A stretch of 14,183 nt of DNA from Bordetella parapertussis (GCA_945907335.1 CAMDSU010000027.1:1-14183), one strand, 5' to 3'. Counted from the first letter of the stretch, positions 1-11,147 are shown. Notes: generated by a model not told the origin, from the letters alone. Program-made: numbers and translations.

Positions 1-2
1 TG

Positions 3-1417
<1,415 letters not shown>

Positions 1418-1426
1418 TATGCATTT

Positions 1427-4048
1427 TCAAGCGCCTGCAACCAGCACATCCAATAACTGCGTTTCCAAATCAATTTGCATGCGGTTGTGTTGCAGCGCAG
1501 CACCATCGATCAGAAAAGTGTCTTCGACCCGTTCGCCCAAGGTACTGACTTTTGCCAGCAAGACATTGATGCGGTGCTGTGCCAGCACCTGCGCCACGCC
1601 ATAAAGCAATCCAGCACGATCGCTGGCAGAAATACTCAACAACCAACGCTGGGCTTTCTCATCGGGCTGCAAACGCACACGCGGGGCAACCGGAAAGCTT
1701 TTGACCCGACGAGACACCCGTCCTCCTTGCCGCGGTTTGTGCAAAGGCCCACCGTGTTCAATCGCTTCTTTTAAACCGTTCTCCACCATCGGGATGAGTT
1801 CACGGTAATGCACATTCAACATGGGTGTGACCACTTGAAAGGTGTCAAGCGCATAACCGTTTTTGGCGGTATGGACTTTGGCGTCTTGAATGCTGAACTC
1901 GGCCTGGTCAAAGTACCCACAAATACGCGCAAACAAATCAGTTTGGTCTGGCGTGTAAACCATCACCTGCAAGCCTTCCCCCAGCGGCGACAAGCGGGCT
2001 TTGACCGTGACCCCGGCGGCTTGCCCTGCCGCTTTGGCCAATGCCAGTGGGCGCGAGAGTTGGCGGGTATGCCATGCAATGTCTGCCGCCTCGTGTCGCA
2101 TGAAATAGCCCACATCCAATGTGTCCCATAAATTTTTTTGCGACTCAAAAGGCATGGCATACAGATTGAGTGTTTCTAGGGCCTCGCGTTTGCGCATTTC
2201 AACGACTGCATGCGGATCATGCGACTGACCGCCGAGCACGGCTGCGCTGGCCCGGTACAGGTCCTCCAATAATTTACCTTTCCACGCATTCCATACCTTG
2301 GGACTCGTTCCTCGAATATCGGCCACTGTCAACAAATACAAAGCACGCAAATAGCGTTCGTTGCCCACGCGCTTGGCAAACGCACGGATGACATCTGGAT
2401 CGCTCAAATCCTCTTTTTGCGCCACATGGCTCATGGTCAAGTGGTGCCTGACAAGAAATTCAATCAGCTGCTGATCGGGTTTTGCGATGCCGTGTTGGCG
2501 GCAAAACAGCCGCACCTCATTGGCGCCCAGATCCGAATGGTCTCCGCCCCGTCCTTTGGCAATGTCGTGAAACAACGCTGCCACATACAAAATCCAAGGT
2601 TGCTCCCAGCCGGCTGCGAGTTGTGAACAAAATGGGTATTCGTGCGCATGCTCCACGATGAAAAACCGACGCACATTGCGCAGCACCATCAAAATGTGTT
2701 GGTCAACCGTGTACACATGAAATAAGTCATGCTGCATTTGTCCAACGATGCGCCGAAACACCCACAGGTAACGCCCAAGCACAGAGGTTTGGTTCATCAA
2801 GCGCATGGCATGGGTGATGCCTTGGGGCGTTTGCAATATGCGCATGAACATGGCGCGGTTAGCCGGGTCGCGTCGAAATGCTGCGTTCATCAAACCTCTG
2901 GCGTTGTACAAAGCCCGCAGGGTGCGTGCAGACAAACCTTTGATACCAATGGTTTCTTGGTACACCAAAAACGTTTCCAAAATCGCATGGGGTTGTCGCT
3001 GGTACAAACCGTCGTCCACCACTTCAAGCATGCCTGATTTGTCTAAAAAGCGATCATTCAATGGACGCGGCGGGTGAGCATGGCCTTGGTCAAACAGCCA
3101 GTCTTCGATATTCAAATGGATGATTTGGTTGAGTTGGGTGACCGCTTTGGCCGCCCAGTAATAGTGCTTCATCAAAGCTTCACTGGCCGCGCGAGCCCGC
3201 TTGGCCTCTTGCGTGTCCGCCGCCAATCCCAATTCAATGGCAAGCGTTGACTGCAAATCAAACACCAGTCGGTCTTCACGTCTGTGTGCCGACCAGTGCA
3301 GGCGCCAACGAATCAACGACAACAGGTTTTCGTTGCGTTTGAGTTGTCGCATTTCTAAGGCTGTGACCATCCCGCGAGTGCTCAGGTCTTGCCAAGTAGC
3401 GCCCAAGCCAGTGGCTTTGGTCAGCCACAACAACATTTGCAGATCACGCAAGCCCCCGGGAGATTCTTTGCAATTGGGTTCTAGCGAATAAGGCGAGTTG
3501 TCGAATTTGCTGTGACGCTGGTGCATCTCCAGGGTTTTGCCAGTGAAAAAAGCGCGAGGATCGAGCTGGCTTTTGAAGGCCGCACTGAACGCAGCCATCA
3601 GGGCAGAGTCGCCTACCAACAAGCGGGACTCCAGCATGGCGGTTTGTACCGTGATGTCAGCTGCGGCCTCAGACAAACATTCGTTCAACTGACGAACGCT
3701 GGAGCCAATTTCCAAGCCTGCATCCCAGCAACTGCCAATGAACCCCTCTACGCGGGATCTGAGCGCTTCATTCGCATCTAATTGAACATCGTCAGGTAGC
3801 AATACCAACACATCGACATCAGAGTAGGGAAACAAAGCTTGTCGGCCGTATCCACCGACGGCGAGCAGCGCGAAGTTATCAGGCATACCAGCGCGCAACC
3901 ACAGGGACTTCAATGTGTTGTCACATAAGTCGCTGAGCAGTTTCAAATGTTGGTGTACGAGAGACGCCTTGGATAAACTTTGTGTCGCCGCACAACGGTT
4001 CAATAACTCCGTTTTGCGTTGCCTGAAGTCAGAGGCAGTAGCGTTCAC
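1427..4048 (-). CDS. glnD: Bifunctional PII uridylyltransferase/uridylyl-removing enzyme GlnD
   Basis: GlnD is the glutamine sensor of the nitrogen-regulation cascade: it uridylylates PII proteins (GlnB/GlnK) when glutamine is low and removes UMP when it is high. The 873-residue product has the full family layout and usual length. Residues 65-80 hold the nucleotidyltransferase motif GGYGRQALFPYSDVDV with metal-binding D77 and D79; LEPNCKESPGGLRDLQ (189-204) follows; the HD hydrolase domain shows H451, the HD pair 494-495 in ALFHDIAKGRGGDHSDLGA, and HH 535-536; two C-terminal ACT domains lie at about 692-765 and 801-870 and sense glutamine. The start is GTG, only 3 nt after the map TGA and without a clear Shine-Dalgarno sequence, which suggests translational coupling to map. 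The map-glnD order is the one known in E. coli. All visible catalytic residues are intact. Confidence 0.96.
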   Translation of the reverse strand: MNATASDFRQRKTELLNRCAATQSLSKASLVHQHLKLLSDLCDNTLKSLWLRAGMPDNFALLAVGGYGRQALFPYSDVDVLVLLPDDVQLDANEALRSRVEGFIGSCWDAGLEIGSSVRQLNECLSEAAADITVQTAMLESRLLVGDSALMAAFSAAFKSQLDPRAFFTGKTLEMHQRHSKFDNSPYSLEPNCKESPGGLRDLQMLLWLTKATGLGATWQDLSTRGMVTALEMRQLKRNENLLSLIRWRLHWSAHRREDRLVFDLQSTLAIELGLAADTQEAKRARAASEALMKHYYWAAKAVTQLNQIIHLNIEDWLFDQGHAHPPRPLNDRFLDKSGMLEVVDDGLYQRQPHAILETFLVYQETIGIKGLSARTLRALYNARGLMNAAFRRDPANRAMFMRILQTPQGITHAMRLMNQTSVLGRYLWVFRRIVGQMQHDLFHVYTVDQHILMVLRNVRRFFIVEHAHEYPFCSQLAAGWEQPWILYVAALFHDIAKGRGGDHSDLGANEVRLFCRQHGIAKPDQQLIEFLVRHHLTMSHVAQKEDLSDPDVIRAFAKRVGNERYLRALYLLTVADIRGTSPKVWNAWKGKLLEDLYRASAAVLGGQSHDPHAVVEMRKREALETLNLYAMPFESQKNLWDTLDVGYFMRHEAADIAWHTRQLSRPLALAKAAGQAAGVTVKARLSPLGEGLQVMVYTPDQTDLFARICGYFDQAEFSIQDAKVHTAKNGYALDTFQVVTPMLNVHYRELIPMVENGLKEAIEHGGPLHKPRQGGRVSRRVKSFPVAPRVRLQPDEKAQRWLLSISASDRAGLLYGVAQVLAQHRINVLLAKVSTLGERVEDTFLIDGAALQHNRMQIDLETQLLDVLVAGA

Positions 4049-4051
4049 CGG

Positions 4052-4864
4052 TCAGCACGCCGTGGTGGACACAAACGAAGGAGGCGGGGGACTGCCCTCA
4101 GAAAGAGTCAGCACTTCATAACCTGTTTGCGTGACCAACACAGTATGTTCCCACTGTGCGGACAAGGAATGGTCGCGCGTGATGATGGTCCAACCATCGC
4201 TCATTTCCTTGATATCGCGCCGACCCGCATTTACCATCGGTTCTATGGTGAACGTCATGCCAGGTTTGAGTTCCTCAAGCGTGCCTGGTTTGCCGTAATG
4301 CAGCACTTGCGGGTCCTCATGAAACACCTGACCAATGCCGTGGCCACAAAATTCACGCACGATAGAAAAGCCTTGGCCTTCGGCAAACACTTGAATGGCG
4401 TGACCGATATCACCCAACCGCGCACCAGGCTTGACCTTCACAATGCCATGCCACATGGCGTCGTAGGTCAATTGACACAAACGCTTGGCCGCAATGGATC
4501 CTTCACCCACGATAAACATGCGACTGGTGTCGCCATGCCAACCGTCTTTGATGACGGTGATATCAATATTCACAATGTCGCCTTTTTTCAAGGCTTTGTC
4601 GCTGGGAATACCGTGGCATACCTGATGGTTGATAGAGGTGCAAATTGATTTGGGATAGGGGTTACGACCACTGGGGTTGTAATTGAGCGGTGCAGGAATG
4701 GCTTGTTGAACTTGGGTGATGTAATCAAACGCCAGTTTGTCTAAGGCATTGGTGGTTACGCCTGGCTGGACATGCGGCGTGAGGTAGTCAAGCACCTCAG
4801 AGGCTAATTTGCCTGCGATCCGCATGCCTGCAATGCCTTGTTCGTCTTTAAAAGTGATCGTCAT
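4052..4864 (-). CDS. map: Methionine aminopeptidase, type I
   Basis: Removes the initiator methionine from nascent cytoplasmic proteins when the second residue is small. The 270-residue product matches type Ia bacterial Map in length and has the complete dinuclear metal site: D101 (NIDITV), D112 (GDTSRMF), H175 (GHGIG), E208 (FTIEPM) and E239 (QWEHTVLV), plus catalytic H84 (VCHGIP) and H182 (VFHEDP). The C-terminal tail after about residue 255 is proline- and serine-rich and is probably unstructured. The ATG at 4864-4862 begins MTITFKDEQGIAGMRIAG, where the family normally begins. There is no good Shine-Dalgarno sequence, but an extended -10-like element (TGAGATAAT) ends 6 nt before the ATG, so the mRNA could have almost no leader. 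glnD follows 3 nt after the stop. purL lies divergently upstream. Confidence 0.96.
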   Translation of the reverse strand: MTITFKDEQGIAGMRIAGKLASEVLDYLTPHVQPGVTTNALDKLAFDYITQVQQAIPAPLNYNPSGRNPYPKSICTSINHQVCHGIPSDKALKKGDIVNIDITVIKDGWHGDTSRMFIVGEGSIAAKRLCQLTYDAMWHGIVKVKPGARLGDIGHAIQVFAEGQGFSIVREFCGHGIGQVFHEDPQVLHYGKPGTLEELKPGMTFTIEPMVNAGRRDIKEMSDGWTIITRDHSLSAQWEHTVLVTQTGYEVLTLSEGSPPPPSFVSTTAC

Positions 4865-4982
4865 TCCGGGATTATCTCAGGCTCAAGCCCAAGAGTGAGC
4901 GCGTGGGCATGTCGTTAAAATTCGGACACGCAGGGTGCCTGACTCGTCTGCCGCCTCACCCCACCTTACCTAAGATCTGAAC
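4865..4982. promoter_or_regulatory. Divergent map/purL intergenic region, candidate promoters
   Basis: This 118-bp gap separates two divergent genes and must hold at least the start signals of both unless transcripts enter from elsewhere. Toward map, TGAGATAAT on the minus strand (4879-4871) fits an extended -10 (TGn followed by GATAAT, 5 of 6 to TATAAT), with no recognisable -35. Toward purL, TAAAAT at 4916-4921 matches TATAAT at 5 of 6 positions, again with no good -35, and would give a leader of roughly 60 nt. I see no riboswitch-like fold and cannot confidently place a PurR-type operator. Assignments are by eye and weak. Confidence 0.35.
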
Positions 4983-7900
4983 GTGACCCTCCACACCAGT
5001 ACCTTTCAAGGCTCACATGCCTTCAGTACTTTAAATACCCAACGTTTGCTGGCAAGCTTGCAAAGCGTTTGCCCCGCCATTGCATCGGTTCAGGCCTGCC
5101 GTATTTATTTATTGGCGACTGACCAAAAACCGAGCCCACAAATGTTGCATCGCATGGGCGAGTTATTGGATGCATCATTGCTTCAAAGCGCGGCCCACCG
5201 TGACAGCAGTCACTCATGGGTGGTTTCTCCCCGATTGGGCACCATCTCGCCTTGGGCATCCAAAGCCACAGACATTGCCCGCAATTGCGGTTTTGATCTG
5301 CACAGGATTGAACGCCTAACGCAATACCAAGTGACTGTGCAGAGCCGTTCTGTGTTGAACGACGAGGACGCCAGACGCATTCAAAGTTGCTTGCATGACC
5401 GCATGACCGAATCGGTCTGGCCAGACGTGTCTGCTGCCTTGGCCTTGTTTCAACCTGTGCCAGCCGCTGACATGGCCCGCATTGCAGTCATCGAACAAGG
5501 CAGGACTGCCTTAGAACTTGCCAACACAGAAAGTGGTTTGGCCTTGGCAGAAGATGAAATCGATTATTTGTTGCAGTCATTTCAACAACTCCAACGCAAT
5601 CCTACTGACGCCGAGCTGATGATGTTCGCGCAAGCCAACAGTGAGCACTGTCGCCACAAAATTTTTAACGCCGATTTCATCATCGATGGCAAGCCGCAAA
5701 GCCACAGCTTGTTCGGCATGATCCGCCACACACACACAACCACCCCGCAACACACGGTGGTGGCGTACTCGGACAACGCGGCCATCATGCACGGCCACTC
5801 TGTCGAACGTTTCACCGCAGCGTTACAGGGCTACATGCCCCGTTACGACAAAAGCACTGGCTTGCAGCATATATTGATGAAGGTGGAAACGCATAACCAC
5901 CCCACCGCGATTTCGCCTTTTCCCGGAGCCGCCACTGGCGCGGGCGGAGAAATTCGCGACGAAGGTGCCACCGGTCGCGGCGCCAAACCCAAGGCCGGAT
6001 TGACTGGGTTCAGTGTGTCCAAGCTGTGGGGCAGCAGCATTGGCCATGCGCCTCACATGGCGTCTGCATTGCAAATCATGACCGATGGTCCTTTGGGCGG
6101 TGCCGCATTCAACAATGAATTTGGCCGCCCCAATTTATTGGGCTATTTCAGAGAATATGAACAGGTCGTCAATGGCGTGCAACGGGGTTATCACAAACCC
6201 ATCATGCTCGCTGGCGGCTTGGGCGTGGTGCGCGACGAGTTGACCCACAAGCATTTGTTTGCGCCAGGTACTTTATTGGTTCAACTGGGCGGCCCGGGCA
6301 TGCGCATCGGCATGGGCGGCGGGGCGGCAAGTTCTTTGTCAAGCGGCAGCAACGATATCGCACTCGATTTCGATTCTGTGCAACGCGGCAACCCGGAGAT
6401 TCAACGTCGCGCACAAGAGGTCATCAACCATTGCAATGCCTTAGGCAAAGACACGCCGATATTGGCCATCCACGACGTGGGCGCGGGCGGGTTGTCAAAT
6501 GCGTTTCCTGAGTTGGTGAATGACGCGGGGCGCGGGGCGCGTTTTGATTTACGTAATGTTCCATTGGAAGAAACTGGTTTATCACCCAAAGAAATTTGGA
6601 GCAATGAAAGCCAAGAGCGCTATGTGCTGGCCATTGCGCCAAACTCGTTGCCTCAGTTTGCCTTTTTCTGTGATCGCGAGCGTTGTCCGTATGCCGTGGT
6701 GGGCGTCACCACCGATGACCGTCATCTGGTTGTGCAACACACAGACGACTCGAACGCCGTTGATATGCCCTTGAATGTGCTGCTGGGCAAACCACCCAAA
6801 ATGCTTCGCGATGTACAACGCATCAAGGTGGAAACAGCGCCGCTGAATACGGAGCACATCAGCTTGCAAGACGCTGTACTCAAAGTACTTTCCCACCCCA
6901 CGGTGGCCAGCAAACGTTTTTTAATCACCATCGGTGACCGCACCGTCGGCGGTATGAGTCACCGTGACCAAATGGTCGGTCCATGGCAAGTGCCTGTGGC
7001 CGATTGCGCCATTACCTTGGCGGATTTCAAAGGTGTTGCCGGCGAAGCCATGTCGCTGGGCGAGCGCACCCCATTGGCCGCCACAGATGCGCCGGCTTCC
7101 GGTCGCATGGCGGTGGCTGAAGCCATTACCAATCTGTTGGCTGCACCAATCGTGTTGGACAAAGTCAAGTTGTCTGCCAATTGGATGGCAGCTTGCGGTG
7201 AAGTTGGCGAGGACGCGGCCTTGTACGACACCGTTAAAGCTGTCGGCTTGGAGCTGTGTCCGGCGCTGGGTATATCCATTCCTGTGGGCAAAGACAGCTT
7301 GTCCATGCGCACCCGTTGGCAAGCCGATGGCCAACACCAGCAAGTGACTTCACCGGTGAGTTTGATCATCACCGCGTTTGCAGCCTTAGACGATGTCCGC
7401 GGCAATTTCACTCCCCAACTCAATGCCAGCGAACCCGACACCAGCCTGATCTTGATCGATTTAGGTCGAGGCAAGCAACGCATGGGCGGCAGCATTCTGG
7501 CGCAGGTGTTGGATCAAGCGGGCGCAAACGTCCCCGATTTAGATGATCCACAAGACCTGGTTCGCATGGTCAACGCCATCAATGAACTGCGCGCCAAGCA
7601 ATGGGTGATGGCCTATCACGACCGAAGTGACGGCGGATTGCTGGCTTGCGTGGCGGAAATGGCGTTTGCTGGTCATGTGGGTGTTGCATTGAATGTCGAT
7701 TTATTGGTCACAGAAGGTGACGGCATTTCAGACAGTCGCGCCGACCACGGCGACAGCAAAAACTGGTCACAACAAGTCAGCGCCCGGCGAGATGAAAAAA
7801 CACTCCACGCATTGTTCAATGAAGAATTGGGTGCCGTTATACAAGTGCGTACCGAATATCGCGACCAAGTCATGCAAGTGTTGCGTCAACACCATTTGTC

Positions 7901-8963
7901 CGCGTGCAGCCATGTGATCGGCAAAACCCGTCCTGCGTCCTCTGCGGTCAAGCGGGGCATTGATGAACTGAGTATTTGGCGTGATGCCAAAGAAATATTC
8001 ACGGCAAGTTTGTATGACCTGCACCAAGTGTGGGACAGCGTCAGTTGGAGAATTTGCCGCGAGCGTGACAACCCACAGACCGCGGATGCCGAACACGCGA
8101 CCAAGGGGCAAGCGCACGACCCCGGCTTGCATGTGCACTTAACGCCAGGTGCGCTGGACAATGTGGCCGCGCCCTATATCAACCAGCAACGTCCGCGGGT
8201 GGCCGTGCTGCGCGAGCAAGGTGTGAATTCGCATGTGGAAATGGCCTATGCGTTCACCGAGGCTGGTTTTGAAGCCTATGACGTGCACATGACAGACTTG
8301 CAACAAGGGCGCGCCAACCTCAAAGATTTCCATGGCTTGGTGGCCTGTGGCGGCTTTAGCTACGGCGACACATTGGGCGCGGGCAAGGGATGGGCGCGTA
8401 GCATCACGTTCAACGCCCATTTGTCTGATCAGTTCCAACATTTTTTCCAAAGGAAAAACACATTTGCACTGGGCGTGTGCAACGGTTGCCAAATGTTTGC
8501 CGAATTGGCGGTGCTGATTCCTGGTGCCGACGCTTGGCCGCGCTTTACCGACAACCAAAGCGGCCGGTTTGAAGCACGATTGTCCCAAGTGGAAGTGCTC
8601 GATTCCCCGAGCTTGTTTTTCCAAGGCATGGCGGGTTGCCGTTTGCCGATCGCAGTGGCCCATGGTGAAGGGTTTGCAAACTTCAGCCACCGGGGCAACC
8701 CAGACAAGGTGTTGGCTGCCATGCGCTTTGTAGACCACCAGGGTCAAGCCACGGATGCCTACCCCTTCAACCCCAACGGCAGCCCTGGCGGACTGACCGC
8801 TGTGACCACAGCTGATGGGCGTTTCACGGCGATGATGCCTCACCCCGAACGGGTATTCAGACAATTGCAATTCAGTTGGACGGCCAGCAGCAGCTTTCAA
8901 AAATCGACGGATTTCAGCCCTTGGATGCGTATTTGGCGCAATGCCCGGCGTTGGGTAGACTGA
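4983..8963 (+). CDS. purL: Phosphoribosylformylglycinamidine synthase PurL (large single-chain type)
   Basis: Catalyses the fourth step of de novo purine synthesis: FGAR + glutamine + ATP to FGAM + glutamate. At 1326 residues it is the large proteobacterial form in which synthase and glutaminase are fused. Seen in order: an N-terminal PurS-like region (about 1-160); the linker and first AIRS-type half with [13 protein letters not shown] (218-230) and [20 protein letters not shown] (301-320), then [25 protein letters not shown] (440-451); the second half with [11 protein letters not shown] and VGKDSLSMR; and a class I glutaminase domain from about 1072 with nucleophile C1166 in [10 protein letters not shown] and the H1287/E1289 pair in MPHPERVF. 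The start is GTG at 4983, giving [15 protein letters not shown], which resembles family N termini; the Shine-Dalgarno sequence is weak. It reads intact with no frameshift. It stands alone on its strand apart from the small gene 57 nt downstream. Confidence 0.97.
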   Translation: MTLHTSTFQGSHAFSTLNTQRLLASLQSVCPAIASVQACRIYLLATDQKPSPQMLHRMGELLDASLLQSAAHRDSSHSWVVSPRLGTISPWASKATDIARNCGFDLHRIERLTQYQVTVQSRSVLNDEDARRIQSCLHDRMTESVWPDVSAALALFQPVPAADMARIAVIEQGRTALELANTESGLALAEDEIDYLLQSFQQLQRNPTDAELMMFAQANSEHCRHKIFNADFIIDGKPQSHSLFGMIRHTHTTTPQHTVVAYSDNAAIMHGHSVERFTAALQGYMPRYDKSTGLQHILMKVETHNHPTAISPFPGAATGAGGEIRDEGATGRGAKPKAGLTGFSVSKLWGSSIGHAPHMASALQIMTDGPLGGAAFNNEFGRPNLLGYFREYEQVVNGVQRGYHKPIMLAGGLGVVRDELTHKHLFAPGTLLVQLGGPGMRIGMGGGAASSLSSGSNDIALDFDSVQRGNPEIQRRAQEVINHCNALGKDTPILAIHDVGAGGLSNAFPELVNDAGRGARFDLRNVPLEETGLSPKEIWSNESQERYVLAIAPNSLPQFAFFCDRERCPYAVVGVTTDDRHLVVQHTDDSNAVDMPLNVLLGKPPKMLRDVQRIKVETAPLNTEHISLQDAVLKVLSHPTVASKRFLITIGDRTVGGMSHRDQMVGPWQVPVADCAITLADFKGVAGEAMSLGERTPLAATDAPASGRMAVAEAITNLLAAPIVLDKVKLSANWMAACGEVGEDAALYDTVKAVGLELCPALGISIPVGKDSLSMRTRWQADGQHQQVTSPVSLIITAFAALDDVRGNFTPQLNASEPDTSLILIDLGRGKQRMGGSILAQVLDQAGANVPDLDDPQDLVRMVNAINELRAKQWVMAYHDRSDGGLLACVAEMAFAGHVGVALNVDLLVTEGDGISDSRADHGDSKNWSQQVSARRDEKTLHALFNEELGAVIQVRTEYRDQVMQVLRQHHLSACSHVIGKTRPASSAVKRGIDELSIWRDAKEIFTASLYDLHQVWDSVSWRICRERDNPQTADAEHATKGQAHDPGLHVHLTPGALDNVAAPYINQQRPRVAVLREQGVNSHVEMAYAFTEAGFEAYDVHMTDLQQGRANLKDFHGLVACGGFSYGDTLGAGKGWARSITFNAHLSDQFQHFFQRKNTFALGVCNGCQMFAELAVLIPGADAWPRFTDNQSGRFEARLSQVEVLDSPSLFFQGMAGCRLPIAVAHGEGFANFSHRGNPDKVLAAMRFVDHQGQATDAYPFNPNGSPGGLTAVTTADGRFTAMMPHPERVFRQLQFSWTASSSFQKSTDFSPWMRIWRNARRWVD

Positions 8964-9020
8964 GCCACATATCAAGCGTTTAGCCTTGGGGCCGATTAAA
9001 CACACAAAGGAAGTCGTTTT

Positions 9021-9398
9021 ATGAGCATCAACTTGAACATCACAAGAGACCGAGAGCTCACCGATCTGCTCTATCAAAGCTATTTGGAATTGACCCAATT
9101 GCAGGCGGACCTGACTGAATTGAACCAACTGCATGGCCAAACTGCCGTTGCTTTGATCGATCAACCGTTTGAGAAGCCACCAGAGCCAACTCAAACCAAC
9201 AAGGTTTTGCAAAAAGCCATGTCAAAAAATGTAATGCTTCAAAGAAACCTGGTCCGGTTGATCAAATTGCTGACCCAAAACCACACAGATGCCAGCAGTT
9301 TGTTGAACGAATTTGAAAAAATTCGCACCTCTGAGCTTTTGCAAAGCAAGACCTTTGCTTTGGCGCATGTGATTGCCCCAGAAAAATCCGACAAGTAA
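9021..9398 (+). CDS. Small uncharacterised helical protein
   Basis: I do not recognise this 125-residue protein. It has a good Shine-Dalgarno sequence (AGGAAG at 9008-9013, 7 nt before the ATG), is followed by a terminator, and its codon choice looks like that of its neighbours, so it is very likely a real gene. It has no cysteine or tryptophan and a single glycine, and no signal peptide or membrane segment. Residues 8-40 look like an amphipathic helix with leucines at 24, 27, 31, 34 and 37; a proline-rich linker (49-56, PFEKPPEP) leads to a second long helical stretch (about 58-115) that is basic in its middle (MLQRNLVRLIKLL). The overall impression is a helical hairpin or short coiled coil that might bind a protein or nucleic acid, but no function can be given. 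It starts 57 nt after purL and could be read with it, although the gap has room for its own promoter. Confidence 0.8.
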   Translation: MSINLNITRDRELTDLLYQSYLELTQLQADLTELNQLHGQTAVALIDQPFEKPPEPTQTNKVLQKAMSKNVMLQRNLVRLIKLLTQNHTDASSLLNEFEKIRTSELLQSKTFALAHVIAPEKSDK

Positions 9399-9411
9399 TT
9401 TGCCCATAAAA

Positions 9412-9440
9412 AAAGCCCTCGTCGTATCGGCGAGGGCTTT
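9412..9440. terminator. Bidirectional intrinsic terminator
   Basis: A perfect 10-bp inverted repeat, AAAGCCCTCG (9412-9421) and CGAGGGCTTT (9431-9440), encloses a 9-nt loop. On the minus strand it is followed directly by a run of seven T (reading back from 9414 to 9408), a strong terminator for the selO-to-parvulin operon. On the plus strand the run is TTTGCTTTT, weaker but adequate for the small gene ending at 9398. It sits between two convergent genes, as expected for a shared terminator. Confidence 0.92.
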
Positions 9441-9457
9441 GCTTTTGAATAAACCTG

Positions 9458-10243
9458 TTATTCGATTTTGGCTTTTTCGCGCAGTGACTGTTGGTATTCA
9501 GCCAGTTTGTTGGATTGCAGTTGTTGCAGTATTTGAGGTTTGACTTCTTCCATTTTGGGGAGCTGCGCGTCTCTGATGTCATCAAGTCGGATGACGTGGA
9601 ATCCAAACTGGCTCTTAACCGGCGCCTGGGTGACTTCACCTTTTTTCAGCGACACCATGGCAGTTGAAAACTCTTTGACAAAGCTGGATGCATTGGCCCA
9701 ATCTAAATCGCCGCCCTTGGCACCTGAGCCCGGGTCTTTGGATTGTTTTTTGGCAATGTCTTCAAACTTACCGCCCTTTTTCAAGCTGGCAATGATGGCT
9801 TTGGCTTGGTCTTCTTTTTCAACCAATATGTGGCGGGATTTGTATTCTTTGCCGCCGTTCATTGAGGAAAATTTGTCGTACTCGGCTTTCACCTCGGCAT
9901 CAGTCACCGGGTTTTTAGTTTGGAAGTCTGCAAACAATTCGCGAATCAAAATGCTTTGGCGGGCCAATTCCATTTGTGTTTTGTAGTCATCGGTGACATC
10001 CATGCCTTTGCTTTGGGCTTCTTGCAAAAACACTTCGCGGATGATGACTTCCTCGCGTAATTGCTGCTCCATTTCCGGGGTGACGGGACGGCCTGCACGC
10101 TCAAGCTGTGCCGCCAAAGCCTGAACACGCGCTTTGGGAACGGCCTTGCCATTGACGATGGCAATATTTTGTGCGTTTGCCGCGGTCACGCTGAGAACCA
10201 GTGTGGCCGTAAGCAAGACTGGCTTGAAAAAAGAGATATTCAT
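9458..10243 (-). CDS. Periplasmic parvulin-type peptidyl-prolyl cis-trans isomerase
   Basis: An exported foldase of the SurA/PpiD/PrsA parvulin group, expected to speed proline isomerisation in periplasmic or outer-membrane proteins. From the chosen start the product has 261 residues: a signal peptide MNISFFKPVLLTATLVLSVT ending in AANA (likely cut after ANA, about residue 24), a helical chaperone-like segment (about 35-125), the parvulin domain (about 133-224: YKSRHILV, then GGKFEDIAKKQSKDPGSGAK with GGDLDW, and QFGFHVIRLDDI), and a charged glutamine-rich C-terminal helix. An in-frame ATG lies 39 nt upstream (10282), but it would place 13 polar residues before the signal peptide; the inner ATG also has AGAAAG a few bases upstream. 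There is no lipobox. It follows bolA after 56 nt, where a TTGACT hexamer lacks a convincing -10, so it may be cotranscribed or have its own start. It ends just before the shared terminator. Confidence 0.9.
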   Translation of the reverse strand: MNISFFKPVLLTATLVLSVTAANAQNIAIVNGKAVPKARVQALAAQLERAGRPVTPEMEQQLREEVIIREVFLQEAQSKGMDVTDDYKTQMELARQSILIRELFADFQTKNPVTDAEVKAEYDKFSSMNGGKEYKSRHILVEKEDQAKAIIASLKKGGKFEDIAKKQSKDPGSGAKGGDLDWANASSFVKEFSTAMVSLKKGEVTQAPVKSQFGFHVIRLDDIRDAQLPKMEEVKPQILQQLQSNKLAEYQQSLREKAKIE

Positions 10244-10299
10244 GAATGGCTTTCTAGTAAACAAATAGGGCTGAGTGCACATTGAAACCAGTCAATGGT

Positions 10300-10572
10300 T
10301 CAGACAGGGGGCTCGACAATCTCAATGGCCAATGCATGAAGGCCTTGGTCAACAAATTGTTGCAACGCATCATACACAAGCCTATGGCGCGCTACCCGCG
10401 TCAAGCCTACAAAAGCCAAGGTGCCGATACGCACACGAAAGTGGGTGCCTTCGCCGGAGCCATCGGACCCGGCATGGCCGGCATGCTGATCGCTTTCGTC
10501 TTCGACCGCTAAATAAAAGGGGTCTAAATCGGATTGCAACTTGTTGGTCAATTGAAGGGAAGTGATGTTCAT
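10300..10572 (-). CDS. bolA: BolA family protein
   Basis: A 90-residue BolA-fold protein. The diagnostic motifs are VEDESDQHAGHAG (23-35), GEGTHFRVRI (40-49), the helix FVGLTRVARHRLVYDAL (54-70) with conserved H63, and GLHALAIEI (77-85). BolA proteins bind monothiol glutaredoxins through a shared [2Fe-2S] cluster and affect cell shape, envelope and stress genes in enterobacteria; which member of the family this is cannot be fixed from sequence, and some relatives are annotated as transcription regulators or iron-sulfur assembly factors. The ATG overlaps the yciB stop by 4 nt (ATGA), implying translational coupling; only a weak AGG lies upstream. The length and ending are typical and nothing appears damaged. 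Confidence 0.92.
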   Translation of the reverse strand: MNITSLQLTNKLQSDLDPFYLAVEDESDQHAGHAGSDGSGEGTHFRVRIGTLAFVGLTRVARHRLVYDALQQFVDQGLHALAIEIVEPPV

Positions 10573-11147
10573 GTTTCGCCTGTATTTTTGGTGTCGGGCT
10601 TGGGCTCTGGTGCGTCGCCATCAGGTTTGACATGGCGGCTTAAATAAACGCCTTGGCCCAACACAAACAACAACATCAGTCCCATGCTGCCAAACAATTT
10701 GTAATTGACCCAAGTGTCGGTATCAAATTGGTAAGCCACCCATAGGTTCAAGCCGCCTTTGATCAGGAAAAAAACCGTCCAACTCCACAACAATTTTTGC
10801 CAAATGTCATCAGGCAATGCCAGTTGTGCAGACATCAATGATTTGATGAAGTTTTTCTTCATCAATAACTGGCCGCCGATCAAAATGCCGGCCATCAGCC
10901 AAAACAAAATCGTCGGCTTCCATTTGATGAACGTGTCGTTGTGGGTCAGCAATGTGGCGCCGCCAAACACCGTGATGATGCCCAGACTCACCCATTGCAT
11001 GGTCTCGACTTTGTGATGTTTGAAATACAACCAGGCAATTTGCACCAAAGTTGCCACCATCGCCACAGCCGTGGCCACGTAAATGCCAGCCAATTTGAAG
11101 GCCACAAAAAACAAGGCAATTGGGAAAAAATCCATCAACAGTTTCAT
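10569..11147 (-). CDS. yciB: Inner-membrane septation protein A, YciB/IspZ family
   Basis: A 192-residue polytopic inner-membrane protein of the YciB (intracellular septation protein A) family, linked in E. coli and Shigella to cell division and envelope synthesis; its biochemical role is not settled. Seen: the family N terminus [20 protein letters not shown], about five hydrophobic spans (roughly 5-30, 50-67, 76-93, 118-136 and 150-168), [13 protein letters not shown] (75-87) with the conserved KPT, and [10 protein letters not shown] (147-156). The last 25 residues are a hydrophilic, proline- and aspartate-rich tail. The ATG overlaps the msrB stop by 4 nt and has GAAGG 6 nt upstream inside msrB. 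bolA starts on its own stop in the same way. The start matches the family and the gene is intact. Confidence 0.93.
   Translation of the reverse strand: MKLLMDFFPIALFFVAFKLAGIYVATAVAMVATLVQIAWLYFKHHKVETMQWVSLGIITVFGGATLLTHNDTFIKWKPTILFWLMAGILIGGQLLMKKNFIKSLMSAQLALPDDIWQKLLWSWTVFFLIKGGLNLWVAYQFDTDTWVNYKLFGSMGLMLLFVLGQGVYLSRHVKPDGDAPEPKPDTKNTGET

Noticed and set aside
4019..4648. 209-codon plus-strand frame over map
   Set aside because: It lies opposite the intact metal-site region of map and has no domain signature.
5727..5745. CA-dinucleotide run inside purL
   Set aside because: It encodes His and Thr codons in frame (RHTHTTTPQ) and is too short to treat as a functional repeat or phase-variable tract.
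6959..7495. 178-codon minus-strand frame within purL
   Set aside because: Antisense shadow of a conserved synthase region; no start signal or known motif.
8139..9212. 357-codon open frame on the minus strand opposite the end of purL
   Set aside because: It is antisense to the strongly conserved PurL glutaminase domain, has no recognisable motifs and also runs across the small gene at 9021; best explained as a shadow frame.
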